Source: Antitrichia curtipendula (taxonomy: Eukaryota; Streptophyta; Bryopsida; Hypnales; Leucodontaceae). Taken from it: 64,000 nt of DNA. Positions within the stretch are counted from its first letter, which is position 1. The number at the start of each line of letters is the position of its first letter. Where the stretch lies: the NCBI GenBank assembly GCA_951230915.1, contig OX579633.1, positions 49,676,029-49,740,028 of the forward strand, in the 5' to 3' direction. The notes beneath the pieces are model-generated. The model saw only the letters and a program-made list of their open reading frames with translations. It was not told the DNA's origin and did not search any database. Below are positions 12,130 to 24,615 of the stretch, in pieces. The position numbers were made by a program, and so were the translations under genes.

Positions 12130-13437
12130 CGTTCTCCTCTTTTATCAATAGTCTAACTTTAGCTCTAGGGACACCCTAGTACCCTACCTGTTGAAATCAC
12201 GTCTGAAATCACGTCTGAAGGAGAGTCGGCGTAGAGGAAGAAGAAGAAGACGGAACTCTGGGTTTGATCATCTGATGAGAAAGACTTGAATCCTGTTGTA
12301 ACTTACCGGACTTAGATTGGTTCTGAGAATGTGCGTATTGTTTGCGTCACGACGTTTCCCGATCGGTGAGGTTGAATTTGAGTAAGTCTAATTTCGGTGA
12401 CTACATTTGTATCCCGCAATCTCTTGAAGTCGGTTTTTGGTACTTGAATGCCATTAAATTTGGGCGTGAAGATCGTAATCAGTTCTGACGCTGCAATGAA
12501 GATCGATCTAGTGGGGATCCCGAGTTCTGAAAGCTTGAGTAGTGAGGAAGTGAATTCCAGTAGCTATCATTCTTTCTCTATTGCTTGTAAAAAAAATTTG
12601 ATCGAGAATCTGTGTTGATGTTTAGTCGCAGCAAGAGTGTTGATTCCTGCTTAAATTTTGAGGGTAGAGCGAGTTTCTTGGCTGTGTTGAATCTCTTCAA
12701 AATCAGCACTGCCTTCAAATTTCTTCTTGTTCTTCTGTGGAGAGGAATATTAAGATCTGCTTGTATCCTTCCTTGTGCAGCAAGACTTAGAGCTCATCAC
12801 AAGAATCGTGCACCTTGCGGGCTTTTCTACAAGCAGTATTCACACGGTGCCTCACGGATCGAAGCGAGGGTGAAATGCTAAGGCTGATACTGAAGACAAC
12901 ATAGAAATTGGGTCGATTACAAGCGCCATGGACTCGCCAGGAATTGCAAGCGGGCACCCAGTCTCGGAGATTGAGATATGCGTCCCAAACATTGTCCTGC
13001 ACGCGTTGATTCAATAGAGGTAAACTCAAATCGCAAACCTCTTTACTACGACCTTGTTTAGAACGGCATTCTAAAATATCTTAGCTCACTTGCCGCAAAT
13101 TCAAACTATGTCATAGTGGAAGGATTGCGACTCCCGGTGGTGCGATTCAAATAGTTTGTGCATCAAGCCTTGAATCTTGTCAAATTCCGAATGTTGTGCG
13201 TAATAGAGTTATTTAGTAATTGCATCAAAGTTGGGTGCCGATCATGTGCCAGCCAAGAAAGAAAATATTGGCCAATCTAAAATTGTTGACCTGAATTGAA
13301 TCTGTGGACCTACTGTGATCTTCTCTTCTAACCCTGTGTTTTGAAAGCTCTATGTATTGAAGGATCCCTCTACCGGTTGAATACGAATCTTCTCATGAAG
13401 CTAAACTATTGCTTCCTTCGTATGGCAGTAGTAAGCA
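12130..13437 (+). promoter_or_regulatory. Likely 5' leader of the U-box gene with a leader intron
   Basis: No protein gene is recognised. A purine-rich GAAGAAGAAGAAGA tract at about 12237 could be leader sequence. GTAAGT at 12382 and a CAG acceptor ending at 13427 would remove a leader intron of about 1.05 kb and bring the exon to within 10 bases of the ATG at 13438. This is inferred from splice signals only. Confidence 0.35.
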
Positions 13438-16400
13438 ATGGCGTCAGACGCCAACCAGAACATCGTGACCGAGGTGATCTGCGAGCTCAACAAGGTGGTC
13501 CTAGAGTCACGAAAGGCGCCCGTTGCGAAGGACAGCTTCCTCCGTTTCAGTTCCTACCTGGAGCAGCTTCGTCCCATTCTGGACCAATTGAACTGCGGCA
13601 AGGTGCCCCAGTTGCCGCTCCGTGTGCAAACGGCGCTGAGTGGCATCAAAATCGAGTTGCTCAAGTTCCAAGGCCCTCTTCAGACGTGCAAGAGCAAGAG
13701 TGGGTTGTACTTGCTCACCCACTGCCAGGAAGTCGTGAACGAAATCCAGAACTCCAGCCATGGGGTCGGGAATTGCCTGGTGCGCTTCTCGGTGTCGAAA
13801 AATGCTTTGCAAATGCGGGAGGCGCAGTTGGTGGGTGTGGGCAAGAAGGTGGAAGACCTCGCCCGGGAGATGCAACAAGCTCAATTCACGGTAGTCGCCG
13901 CGCACTCCCCTCCCTTCGTTGCCAGAATCTAGGTTGAAATCTAGGTCTTTCAGAAATCTCTAGGTTTCTTGCTTGTCGTACTTTTCATACCTTTCATGCT
14001 GTGTTATTATTTTTCATAAGTGTTTTGCTAATCCACCCTACCCTTTCGACTAATTGAATCCCTTCAAACTCGAAACTCTAATGGATTCAAATATTGAAGG
14101 CGTGCAGTAGGAGTTACAACATTCGGAAGTTGATATGAGTTCATCCAACTTTCAAAGTTGTCTAGAAAATTATGGGAACTTTCAAACAGAGTCTCATAAT
14201 GAGAAATGAAAAAATGAAGTCAGAGAGGAGGAGGAACGTTATTTCTGTAACATGATTGTACTTTCACGTTATCGAACATACCTCAGTAGTTGAATCTTAC
14301 TCAACAAGGGTCTCAAAAGAAGGGCACTGTAAAAGCTAAAAAACAACAAGATTGTGAGGTGCAACCAATGCTCTAATTCTAATTCGTGGTTAAAACCTCC
14401 ACAAAAATGAAATCCATCGAAATTATGAGATTGATTCCAGTACCTTAACTTGATTACAGCACAACTTTGCAACTGCAAATGTACATTCAGGTACTGAGCC
14501 TGAATCCAAAAGTTTGTATATGCTTCCCCCAAATAGGAAGATTCAAGTGTTTGTCCTGGTTTTCATAAGCCAATTGTGGCCTGCTCTCAATCAGGTTTCA
14601 TCAAACGAGGAGCGCATACGCCTGGCTCTCTCGCGCGAAGCGCAGTCCAAGTCGACATCCGACTCCGAAAGTGCAGCGATCCTGGTCGACATCGGTCGTG
14701 AGTTGGGACTTGATCTGGACCGAAACCGAGGGGCGCTGTTCGAGCAGCTGCAGTTGTTCCGAAGAGAGCTGGTGGATTGCCGGGACCACGCTCAAATTCA
14801 GTTGCTGGAAACCATTGAAGGCATGTTCCAGTCGTGGACTCAGGAGCCTGCTGGCGTCCCGCACTGGCACACTATCGCTGCGGAGTCGGCGGACGATGAC
14901 CCGCTTACGCCGTTCGAAACGTTCCTGTGTCCCTTGACGAAACAAGTGAGTACTTGTTTGAATTTTAAGGGCTCGGGGTTTGCTCGGGGTTTTGCTTAGT
15001 GCGGAGTCTTTGATTAGGGTTACCCATAAGAGTATGTTTCAAAAGAGCTGAGACGAATGTTGAAGGGACAGTTGCCAACCCTGATTTTTACTCGAGGATG
15101 GGTGACCATAGACATTTAGCACGTCATGCGGACAACCAACTTGCTAATTGAAGGCCAACGAAGTGTATTAGAAGAGATCGGTTGCTGTTGATAATGGGAT
15201 GAGTTCGTGAGGGTTTTAGAATCCTCTACCTTATATCATTATATCATAGGGCAGAATCTCAGTTCATCACTTTACAATTATTAGTTGTAAAATTACTTTC
15301 ACTTCAAACGGAATAGCTGAGATAATTGTAAAGAGATGGCTCAAGACTTAATATACATATGATTGTGTAGATGATGAAGGATCCGGTGTTCCTGCAATCT
15401 GGGCGAACATACGAGCACAGTGCTATTGAGAACTGGCTTAGCTCTTGTCAAGAGGAAGGACGGCAAGCCACATGTCCCGTCTCTGGACAGATATTGACGT
15501 CCACAAAGTTGCAACCGAGCCTGGTGCTTCGTCAAACCATTCAAGAATGGAAGCAGCGCAACGTTGGGATCCGAATCCGTCTGGCCTCCACTCGCTTGGG
15601 CCCAACCACATCGGTAAGTTTAATTTCTGAGCTCTTCTCACCAGATGATCAGTCTCAAGTGAATGATTTCTCAAGTAGAGTACTGCTAGAGCCCAGACTC
15701 TCGAGATCAGACTGTTCTCTCTTCCAATCTAGTGGATGATTTCTTTTGCAATCGTTGAAACACTGGGATCTGGGGATCCATGTAGATCACTATTTGACTA
15801 GATAGTAGACAACCCGTGATTTCCACTCAAAGATCAGTGGTCATGTCCAGACCAATTTAGCGTCAAAGATTGCTACTTGAAGTTCAACCTAGTGTTGGTT
15901 GGAAAAGATGAGTTGGTGTTTGTAACAGGGGTCAGTCAATTGGAGATGGGATCAAGTATCCTCTATCACAATGCAAATGGAAAACTGATGTGGAAAAGCA
16001 TTTTCAACAGTTTAAAGAGACCGAACATGCACTGGAGGACGTAGTTTTCATGGCGGATGACAGCGCTGAAAACCGTCGTAAGCTCCTGGAAGCAGGATTC
16101 ATTCCTCTCGTCCTGGCAGTATGGCAGCGGAATGGAAGGTCACGAGCTCATCACCTGCGAACTGCAAGCATTGCCGCTCTCCGCAGCATGGCCATCGGCT
16201 CTCAAGAAAACAAGGTACAAATCTTTTCCTAATTCCTTGATCAAAAACCCTTCACAATTCATGTTTCAATTACACTTAATCAACACTCTCCGGATTCACA
16301 CCATTCTTGGTTTCAGCATGTGATGGTGGAGATGGGAGCTGTAAAGCTAGCTGTGCAAAGTCTCGGCAGCAACGTGGAGAAAGAACAGGAGCGCGCAGTC

Positions 16401-19055
16401 GCTCTCCTTCAAGAGTTTTCCTTAAGCCCTGCTTTCTGCACCAGCATCGGCTCGGACACCATCGTTGCGCTCGTATCCGCGACGTCAACTCCGAATCCCG
16501 AAGTCTGTAAGCTCGCGGAGCTAACCCTCGGAAACCTGGAACGAGTGGACGCGAACGCTTTGCAAATGGCGAAGGCAGGGCGCATGCAACCTGTGCTCAC
16601 GCGATTATGCCAAGGCCCTGAGGCGACGCAAGTGGAGCTGGCGCAGCACTTGGCCGAAATGATCCTCACAAACACGAGCAAAGAAGCGGTGGCGGAAACG
16701 GGAGGCAAAACGCTGGTGCGGATGCTGTCGATCAGTCCGAATGCAAGAGAAGCGGCGCTGGGTGCACTTTTCAACCTGTCGACATTGGATGGCACTGCTG
16801 ATGCGCTTGTGAAAGCTGGTGCTATTGCGCAAGTTGTGTTTACGATATTCTCACTACCTGCACCGATTAAGTTGAAGGAGATTGCGATTTGTACACTGGC
16901 GAATCTGGTCTTGGTGCCGGGGAGCTGGGAAGACTCCGCCGTGGACAAAGATGGACACTTCTTGCATTCGGAGAAAGTGCTGCACAAGTTCTTTGGGATT
17001 CTACAGAGTGGGAGTGAGCTTGGGAAGGAGAAGATTCTGCAGGTTTTGTACAGCATGGCGTGCTCGAACCAAGTGGCAGGTTTGCAACACTGAGAATCAA
17101 CCTCCCACTCAAATTTCATATGTGATGAGTACTTAAAAGAGAATCAAACGAGTTCTGTGAATGTTTGTCTTAAATGCACTTATTTATACTTTTGGATTTC
17201 CAGGAATCAAGTTTCATGATTTTGCAATTTGGTGTGACGCCGTCGTTGGAGATTACTCCAAGTATGTTTAGAATCGAAACATTTGCACATAGGGCGCATT
17301 CATACTTGTAGATTCAAGGGCTCAAACTTCATGTGTGCACAATTTGAGTATGGATGGCGTCTTTGGAGGATAACTCTTTAAGTATCTTAGGATCGAAATT
17401 TCTGCATTGAAGAGGATGTGGAGTACTTGTAATGCACATGATTTTAAGAGTTGTTTGACAAAATACACGGTCGAGAGTCCCAAATTGCAGATATTATCGG
17501 AGTTTAGTGAATTTGGTGTTCGCTGACATTTTCGGTGGTGTTCCAGGGATTGTAGCAGCCAATATAAGCAGCTGTGGCGGCTCCAACACACTCATGACGT
17601 TCGTCACGCATGCCGACACCAACACTCGACTGACTGCCATGCGATTGCTCAGCTTGCTCAGTGTTCATATTGGAGATGACATTGCTGCCGCCATCCGCTC
17701 TGCACTCCACTTGACATACCTGAAGGACATGCTTCAACTGCATAGGAAGGCCATGTTGGAAGAGCACATTGCGGCTGCCACTATTCTCGCTAATACTCCG
17801 CTCACCGAGTTTGAGGTACGCTTGTGCTGATCGATCTCGTAACCTCAACGGTGCCCATTTCTGTAAAGGTTACAACCAAGCGTTGGGTATGGAGAGCGTC
17901 GTTGTCTCCAGAATTATGGCCTTCTTTAGTGTTATAGTGTTCTTCGTAGAGCCTTGATCTTATGATTGAGGTTATGAATTAGGAAACTTGAAAGTGAAAC
18001 CGCATTATGGAAATAACATCCCTTGTCCTCACTTACTTGCTCGGCATGTTATTTCTCATAACGTGGTTCTATTTCATGTTATCTAATCTCACTCTCATAC
18101 TCTCCTAATATTTGACATGAACTCACTGTGTAGATCTTGTCCAACCTTAAGGCATCGGAACTTCGAAGCAGCCTTTGCTGATCGATGCTTTGAATATTGA
18201 TGAACATGCCAGTGACCAGACCTTCCCTTGCACCCATGCCTGCAGGTAATCCGAGTGCTTGAAGTTGAGATGCTGCATTGGACCGTTACCACCCTCCAAG
18301 ACCACAAAACAATACAACAACGAGGTCATCTCTCCGGTCGCACCGAATTCATATCAATCCAGGAAGCCCTCCTCGGTATCCTCCTCCACTTCGCCCGCAA
18401 CTCCAACCTCACCATCCTCAACACTCTCCGGGCGTCTCACGTCTTCACCATCTTCCAGGAGACTCTCACCGCAGACTGGACCCCCCTCACCAAGGAGCGC
18501 TCCGCCCTCGGCCTGCAGCACCTCTCCCAACGTTCCCACCTCTTCCAATCCCCCCACCTCCCTCACAGGACGTTCTTCGGCGGCCTGTGCGTGTTCCCGT
18601 CGTCCAAATCCTCCAAAGGAACGACGGAATGCGCTGTGCACGGGGGGAGCTGCAGCCCGAATGGGACGTTCTGTTTGGTGACTGCAGGTGCTGTGGCGCC
18701 CTTGATCAGGCTGGTGAAGAAGGAAGACGATGACGGGGTTCGGGAAGCGGCGGTGGGGGCGCTGTCTACGCTTCTGGTGGACAATGTGGATGGGAAGCGA
18801 GGCGTGGAGGAGATCGTGAGGGGAGAGGGAGTGCAACCGATGTTCGAGCTGTTGTATAGCATTCGGAAAGGGCAGCTGCAGGAGAAAGCGGTGTGGGTGA
18901 TTGAGCGCATTCTGCGAGTCGAGTACTGTGTGGAACGGTTTGCAGCTGATCAGGGGTTACGCAAAGGACTGGCGGAAGCGGTTCGTTACGGAGGGCCGAA
19001 CACGCGCGTCCTCGCACAGAAAGCCCTCGCAGTGCTCGCTTCGCATTGCAACTAG
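13438..19055 (+). CDS. U-box/armadillo-repeat E3 ubiquitin ligase (long plant PUB, PUB42/43/44-like)
   Basis: Seven exons: 13438-13890, 14595-14945, 15371-15613, 16011-16214, 16317-17079, 17547-17815, 18246-19055, all GT..AG and in frame, giving 1030 residues. An N-terminal helical region (1-250) resembles the U-box N-terminal domain. The U-box (about 257-333) runs from ETFLCPLTKQ across the exon 2/3 junction to MMKDPVFLQSGRTYEHSAIE, then NWL and CPVSGQIL. Armadillo-like helices fill the rest, for example REAALGALFNLSTLDGTADA, KLKEIAICTLANLVLV and VREAAVGALSTLLVDNVD. U-boxes bind E2 enzymes without zinc; ARM repeats bind substrates. The length suits Arabidopsis PUB42 (about 1030 aa) better than PUB13 types (about 660 aa). 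ATG context GCAATGGCG is good. Exons are GC-rich and introns 2 and 3 carry short repeats. The substrate is unknown. Confidence 0.92.
15071..15240. repeat. Dispersed intronic repeat, copy 1
   Basis: Lies in intron 2 of the U-box gene. CCAACCCTGATTTTTACTCG followed by GGATGGGTGACCATAGAC closely matches the copy at 57941-58089. A weaker copy is at 15805-15975. The unit is about 150-170 bp and noncoding; the class (SINE or MITE) is not determined. Confidence 0.6.
15805..15975. repeat. Dispersed intronic repeat, copy 2
   Basis: Lies in intron 3 of the U-box gene. Its second half (AGGGGTCAGTCAATTGGAGA then TGGGATCAAGT) matches GGGGTCAGTCGATAGGAGAT then CGGATCAGGT in the GRDP intron copy (57941-58089). 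The first half is more diverged. Confidence 0.55.
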
Positions 19056-19290
19056 GGTTTGGAACAATTTGCACATCCCGGCGGGAAAAAAACTAGACGC
19101 CACACAGCTTAGACGTCAAAACTCACACTGACATTGCCATCGCCGTCACCATAGCTGCTTCCTCGCCTCCCAATGCAGCTAGAGTTCTGAACAATGTGCA
19201 CATCCCGGCGGGAAAAAACTCGACTCCATGAAGCTTAGCCGTCGAAAGTCACACTGCCATCGCCATCGTCGTTCGCATCGCCATTGGGCA
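19045..19290. repeat. Tandem duplication spanning the U-box gene stop codon
   Basis: Two units of about 124 bp stand in tandem. The first starts with the last codons and TAG of the gene and runs through ACAATTTGCACATCCCGGCG. The second starts near 19170 and repeats GCAGCTAGAGTTCTGAACAA and TGCACATCCCGGCGGGAAAA. Both continue to GCTTAG(A/C)CGTC, CTCACACTG-like and GCCATCGCC words. Confidence 0.75.
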
Positions 19291-19384
19291 TCGCCATCGC
19301 CATAGCTGCTCTGTTTTCGTGGATCACGCTTGTGCTGGTTGGTAACTTGGTATCATCCGCAAGCATCATTTTCTTTGAACTGGT

Positions 19385-19620
19385 GCCTTGCAATCTCCGT
19401 CAACGTGAAACGACCGTCATTGACTTGACTGGTAGCGTAGTGTCTTTTGCCCATTATCGTTGAACATGTGCCTCGGAGTCTCCGTCAACATGAAACGAAC
19501 GTGAAACGAATGTGAGCGGACCGGCACTGACTGGACTGGTATTAATTGTAGTGTTTTTTGTCCATTATTTTTTAACATGTACCTCGGTTCTCTGTCAAGG
19601 AGAATTGATGGATGCATGGA
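19385..19620. repeat. Imperfect tandem repeat, about 110-bp unit
   Basis: TTGACTTGACTGGTAGCGTA followed by CATTATCGTTGAACATGTGCC and TCTCCGTCAA recurs as CTGACTGGACTGGTATTAAT, CATTATTTTTTAACATGTACC and TCTCTGTCAA. A partial third start is seen at about 19390. Downstream of the U-box gene; no coding sequence. Confidence 0.7.
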
Positions 19621-20859
19621 TTGAGCGATTGTGGACAAGTGAAAATGAAATTGAGTGTATAGTGTCATCAACAACAAAAGAAAATTTAGTGAAAATTTAG
19701 TGAGTAAGAATGAAGACAAGTGTAAAATTCTAGAGTAAGTGTTGGATAAAGAATCTGCCGTAGGGGTCATTCGAGATTTTATTGATTAGCATTGGGCATG
19801 ACAGAGGAGTCTATTGTGTTCATCTTTTAGAAGAATCTTTATTGCTTGTAAACTTACCTTATTATGTGCATAAAGATATTTTTTTTGTTTTACATAAGTT
19901 TTTCTTCATTCTCTTTGAGCCATTCAATTGTTAGCCATTTTTCACTATCTTCTCTACATCATTCTAATTGTTCTACATAAGCTTATATTTATTTTCTTCC
20001 TAAATCATAACATTCTATATTGATGACCATGAGTCCCCAAAACATTGTAGATTGTTAAGAATATAGGATGATATGAAAGGAATTATTCTTTCCTTATGTC
20101 AATAAACTTTGGTCACCTCATTTCATCCTTCCCTTGTTATGTGAGTTGTCTTGATGTTGAAAGAGAACTCTAATCACCTCACTTCATTCTTTCTTGATAC
20201 CTAAGTTACCTTGATGTTGAAAGGGACTTTGATAAAGAATATTATGATGATGGTTTGTTATGATCCAATATCCATCTTTTGCATATTAAGATGGATACTG
20301 GATTCACCTAAGTTACACTTTTATTATCTCTTATAATCTTTAGTTTTGAAAATTTATGGGTAATATATTATGGCTCCAAACTTTACCCAACTACTTGTTT
20401 TTTGCTTCATGAGCATTTGCTAATGTACAAAGTGAATTCTTCATCATGATTTCTTTGGAATGCCTATTACATTACATTGTTTATGGGGGTAGATTTAGAT
20501 GTAATTGCATTGTTTATGGGGGTAGATTTAGATGTAGTTACTTTATTTGGTTCAAATTTTTTATTAGAAAGGTAAATAGTTATAAAACTTGTACCTTGGT
20601 TGTTGTGCAAGAAGGAGGACTTTAATCTTAAGACTACAAAACTTTTTATTTGGATAGTTCTACTAAGTAGTTATTACACATTTGCTACTTGAACTTTCTA
20701 ACACTATAATTATTTCATGATCCTCACCTAAGATTCTACCTTATTTTTGTTTTTTTATCTCAAGAAAATGACATTAATTAGAGTGAACATAAAGCATTGA
20801 AATGATTGTAGTTTCAGTCATGTTCTATGTTATGATTTGCAAGCAAAATGATTGCTTTG
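19620..20859. other. AT-rich intergenic sequence
   Basis: No gene seen. It contains a 33-bp unit (CATTGTTTATGGGGGTAGAT and on) repeated twice in tandem from 20475 to 20540. The rest is unassigned AT-rich sequence. Confidence 0.6.
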
Positions 20860-21446
20860 TTAACTTCTAAAGGGACCAAGTGGTTCTTAAATGACTAATT
20901 GAAAATTAGAGATTTGGAGTAGGTTCCTACAAAGTCAATTTGGGATGAATCTTTCTGAAATTTTAACATGTGGTGTACACATGTACTCCGTTGGCAAGAA
21001 TACAATAATTTTTATAATTAGGTGCATGAATCAAAAGTTATGATGTTTAAAGATTTGAAACAAAGCAAACAACTTTTGGTAGCATGTGCAAAATTCTTCT
21101 TCTATCTTTGAAATTTGGCAAGTATGTAAATATTGCGGAGTATGATATAGGATGCAATTGCCAAAGAAAAAATCATATGTAGTACAAAAATCTCATTCTA
21201 AGAGTTAGTATTTATTGCCCCTAATGGGCACAACCAAAAATAATTCTTCTAACTTCAAATTCTAAACTCTTTTGATCTTTTTGATTCAAGTTTCTAAATG
21301 TTTTCTATACATTACCATGTTATACTAGTAAAAATTTGTGTAGTTGATTTTAGATTGATTTATTTATTTATTGTTTTCATTGCCCCAGATAGTGATAGTT
21401 TTAGACAGTTCAAACTTGAAATGTGCTTTAGTCCTTTAGAGATTAA
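20860..21446. mobile_element. TTAA-ended inverted-repeat element, short form (587 bp)
   Basis: The left end is TTAACTTCTAAAGGGACC; the right end is GTCCTTTAGAGATTAA. These are imperfect inverted copies of the TTAACCCCTAAAGGACC terminus shared by several elements here. Both ends carry TTAA. No transposase is encoded. A 577-bp copy of similar size is at 63246-63822. Confidence 0.6.
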
Positions 21447-21521
21447 CCAATTGCACAAACACAATTTTGCAACATTGAAACTTGAAATGTAGATTGGTAG
21501 AGCAAGTTTTCTTTTATACAT

Positions 21522-22871
21522 TTAACCCTTAAAGAACGGGGGGGGGAGGTCAAAGAGACATTGTCAAAAATTGCAGGATTTTGGTATATTACTCAAAAAT
21601 GAAAATTGAATTTCTTTTTCTTAAACTTCAATTGTTAAAAAATGAATTTAATTATTTTACCAAAATGTGGAAAAAAATTTCAACCCATTTGAAAATGAGG
21701 ATTGAAAGATTATTACATTTGAAACTGTGATAAAATTACATTTTTTTCATTCCTGCAAAACAAGGGCAGTAGACTTCGGGCCCTTTTGGAGTAAATTTTT
21801 GCTCTATGCGAACATGAGGACTTTGACCATTCAAAATTATATGATAATAGATTCGCGTACAAAAAAATTTAGAAGCAAATATGGAGTCTATCTTATTCTA
21901 AATCACCTTGCAATGCAAAAAGGTTAAGTGAATTAGCAATACACTAGTCATTTTTTGATGATTTCTTGTGCAATGAGGAAATTTTTCATTTGAGATCCAA
22001 ACAACAAAAAATTAGAGACAAACATTTGGAATATGTGAAAAAAAATTCAAAATTTTTGACTTCATTGATTGCAAGATAATACGACTTGAAGTAAGAAGAA
22101 GATGTTGTTGCTTTTTTTTTTTTTTTTTTTTTTTTTGAAACACACGGACAATTTCCATTGCAAAGGGAAATAGTACACAGAACCAAGGGACAAGCCCCGG
22201 CAAATCGCACATTTTTAGATTTTCCAAAACCACTAAAAAGAAACCGGACCTCAAGACCACCTAAGAGCCAACTCGAAGAGTAACAGCAAGAGGCCGCGCC
22301 AACGGCCTCAGTCAGGCTCCGAAGGAGCCTGACAAAGGCCAAAAGCTACACCGAGCCTTAGGAAAAGTCACCCATAGTCGGAAGCACAAGCTTCCAATTC
22401 ATCTGGGTTTGATTCCTTTCACCAAAAAAATCGGTTTGAAGCCAAGTGTTGTCGAAACGCTTGAGAAAAATGCCCGCTTTGTCAGGGTAGATTTTTTTTT
22501 TTAAAAACACTCCGCTAACAAAGTTTGACTCCTCTTACAATGTGATTTGAAGAGTAAAATTTGGATTTTTAAGACAATTGTATGCCATATTTTATTAACT
22601 ACATACGTGCCAAATTTAAAAGTTGATGAGCTTTTTTGCAAAACATTTCCAAATTGCCCAAGCTACTCCAAAAGTTCAAGGCAACATAACTTTTGCCAGG
22701 CACTTGATTGGAAAAAAAATGATTTTTAGCAAAGGAGGTACATGTTTATACATTGTGTCCAAATTTCATAAATATCTAACTAAAAATGACTTCATAGGAA
22801 CCTATTCAAGATTTTTTATGTACAAGATTTTTTGTATACATTGAACAGACACTTGGTCTTTTAGGGGCTAA
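21522..22871. mobile_element. TTAA-ended inverted-repeat element, interrupted copy
   Basis: The left end is TTAACCCTTAAAGAAC; the right end is TGGTCTTTTAGGGGCTAA (CTAA instead of TTAA). The 1350 bp includes a poly(T)-headed insertion (about 22112-22495), leaving about 0.95 kb, the size of the other long copies. A block before the insertion (AAATTTTTGACTTCATTGAT then TGCAAGATA) matches 43880-43912. Noncoding. Confidence 0.55.
22112..22495 (-). mobile_element. Nested retroposon tail (5'-truncated LINE or SINE), reverse orientation
   Basis: A run of 25 T (22112-22136) is followed by sequence clearly richer in G and C than its surroundings. On the minus strand this reads as a GC-rich body ending TTTGCAATGGAAATTGTCCG, TGTGTTTC and a poly(A) tail, the layout of a reverse-transcribed insertion. 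No RT domain is present, so it is a truncated LINE end or a SINE. The left junction is sharp; target duplications were not resolved. Confidence 0.55.
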
Positions 22872-23690
22872 ATTTTGTATAAGACTTCCAAACTTATTGG
22901 GGTTCAAAATCAAGTTATTATAGGTTAAAAATAAACAACCATCAAAAGTGCACATTGACATTTTTTGTGAAAAGCAAACATGATAAATTGATGGGATATA
23001 TGTGTCATTCAGCCATTGGTGGTTAAACTTCATCAATTGTGCTTGTTAAATTATCCCACCTACTCCGTATTTGTATTTTTCAGAAAGCAGTTTGGACTGC
23101 AATCGATATGCGATAAATAGGATTGCCATATGCATTTTGTATAATTTGTATTTGTATTTTATATGGATATGTATATATTTTATATATATTCTGCATATAT
23201 TGTATGTATTATGTATGTATTCTGTATTCCATATTTATATTCCATATCTTGGACGGCTCTGGTTTTTATAGCAAATCGATGACATTGGGGGTTCTTTATT
23301 TCCTTCCGAGATCAAGGGCACTCGTTTAACAACATTTCATTTTGAAAAAAAAATAGGATCAATTACATGGGGGTACTTTCAATTTTTTTAATCTCAGATC
23401 CACTGGCGGGGAATTTCTTAGTGCGAAGGGGCAAGGCAATCACATCTTTTGGGTGCATAGGCATAGTAAGTTAAAAGTAAACAATCATAACAACAATTAC
23501 AAAAGATTGAAAAACAAATCTGATTTAAATGATAAAACTTTTATTAGGAATATAATTATATGTGTATGTGTATTACATAGATGTAAATATATGGAGAGAG
23601 ATGTATTGATCCCATTTAAACATAAAATTTCTTATATTATTCTATTGTCTCTTTAGCCCATAAGTGCCTATATATGGTCAAAAAGAACAC

Positions 23691-24615
23691 TTTAATCCTT
23701 GAAGGTCCAAAGTCTTTTTTTCATTCAAAGACCCTCAAAATTGTCATTTCTATTGCAAAGAGCAAATAAAATGAAGAGTTTTTTTCTTAGTATCCAATTG
23801 TAGAAACTTGCACTAGAATGGTATAAAAATGTGTGAAGAAATTTTGGAAACTTTGACCGCATAGATTGCAAAATATTAGCGTTGAAAGTAAAGATAACTT
23901 TTTTTATACCTTGCGTGACTAGATTATAAGTCTCTAAATCTTTTGAATGTAAAAATTTATATTATAGATTTTGGTTTCAAATTTTTTGGGTTGAAGAATG
24001 GCATTGAGAATCTAGGGCAAAATATTCAACCAAAAATTCTTCATTTTCATTCTTTAAAAAAATGTTAAATAGAAGTAGGTATAAAATAGAAGTAAAAATT
24101 GAATCATTGATAGCTCTAAGATAGAATTGGAACACACCAATTCCAACAACTAGATTGTTCTAGTAAGCAAAATGAACCTTGTAGAACTTCTTCTTTTTGA
24201 AAATTCTGAGAATTGACATAAAAAATTAAACCAATTTTTTATTTTCTCAAGAAGATGCAATGATTGCCTAAAAAACAAGAAGCTCAATAACTTTTACATC
24301 ACTAATCTAAATGGAATGAATCAAAGCTTTTCATGTAGAGAAAAATATAATATGTGTATTTGAAGTAATTTTTTTTTTTAAATTCAATTTTTTGTGGATT
24401 TTTTTGCTATTAAAAAAATCCTATTTTTTATTTAGGGCAATATAATTTTGCTTTTATTGGAGGCATTAATTGAAATAAAAATTATATTTGCATAAGTCTA
24501 ATGGATTTTTTCTATCTTAAATTTTTTTTTAAATATTCCACAAAAAATTGAGGTCACATGAGCCTATCTCAAATCCATATTGTTTCTTGAAGGGACTTTA
24601 GTCCCTTAGAAGTTA
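23691..24615. mobile_element. TTAA-ended inverted-repeat element, long form (925 bp)
   Basis: The left end is TTTAATCCTTGAAGGTCC; the right end is GTCCCTTAGAAGTTAAA. The interior aligns along much of its length with 43724-44658: AAAATTGTCATTTCT, ATTGCAA, TTTTCATTCTTTAAAAAA, GAAGTAGGTAT and TTGTTCTAG occur in order. Noncoding in both. Confidence 0.7.

Noticed and set aside
15371..15739. Separate small U-box gene starting at ATGATGAAGGATCC
   Set aside because: The U-box begins in the preceding exon (FLCPLTKQ) and a TAG acceptor lies directly before the ATG, so this is exon 3.
18354..18836. 160-codon minus-strand frame inside the U-box gene
   Set aside because: Shadow of the GC-rich last exon; the plus-strand ARM repeats explain the sequence.
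22012..22342. Lysine-run proteins on the minus strand
   Set aside because: The lysines are the 25-T run of a retroposon tail.
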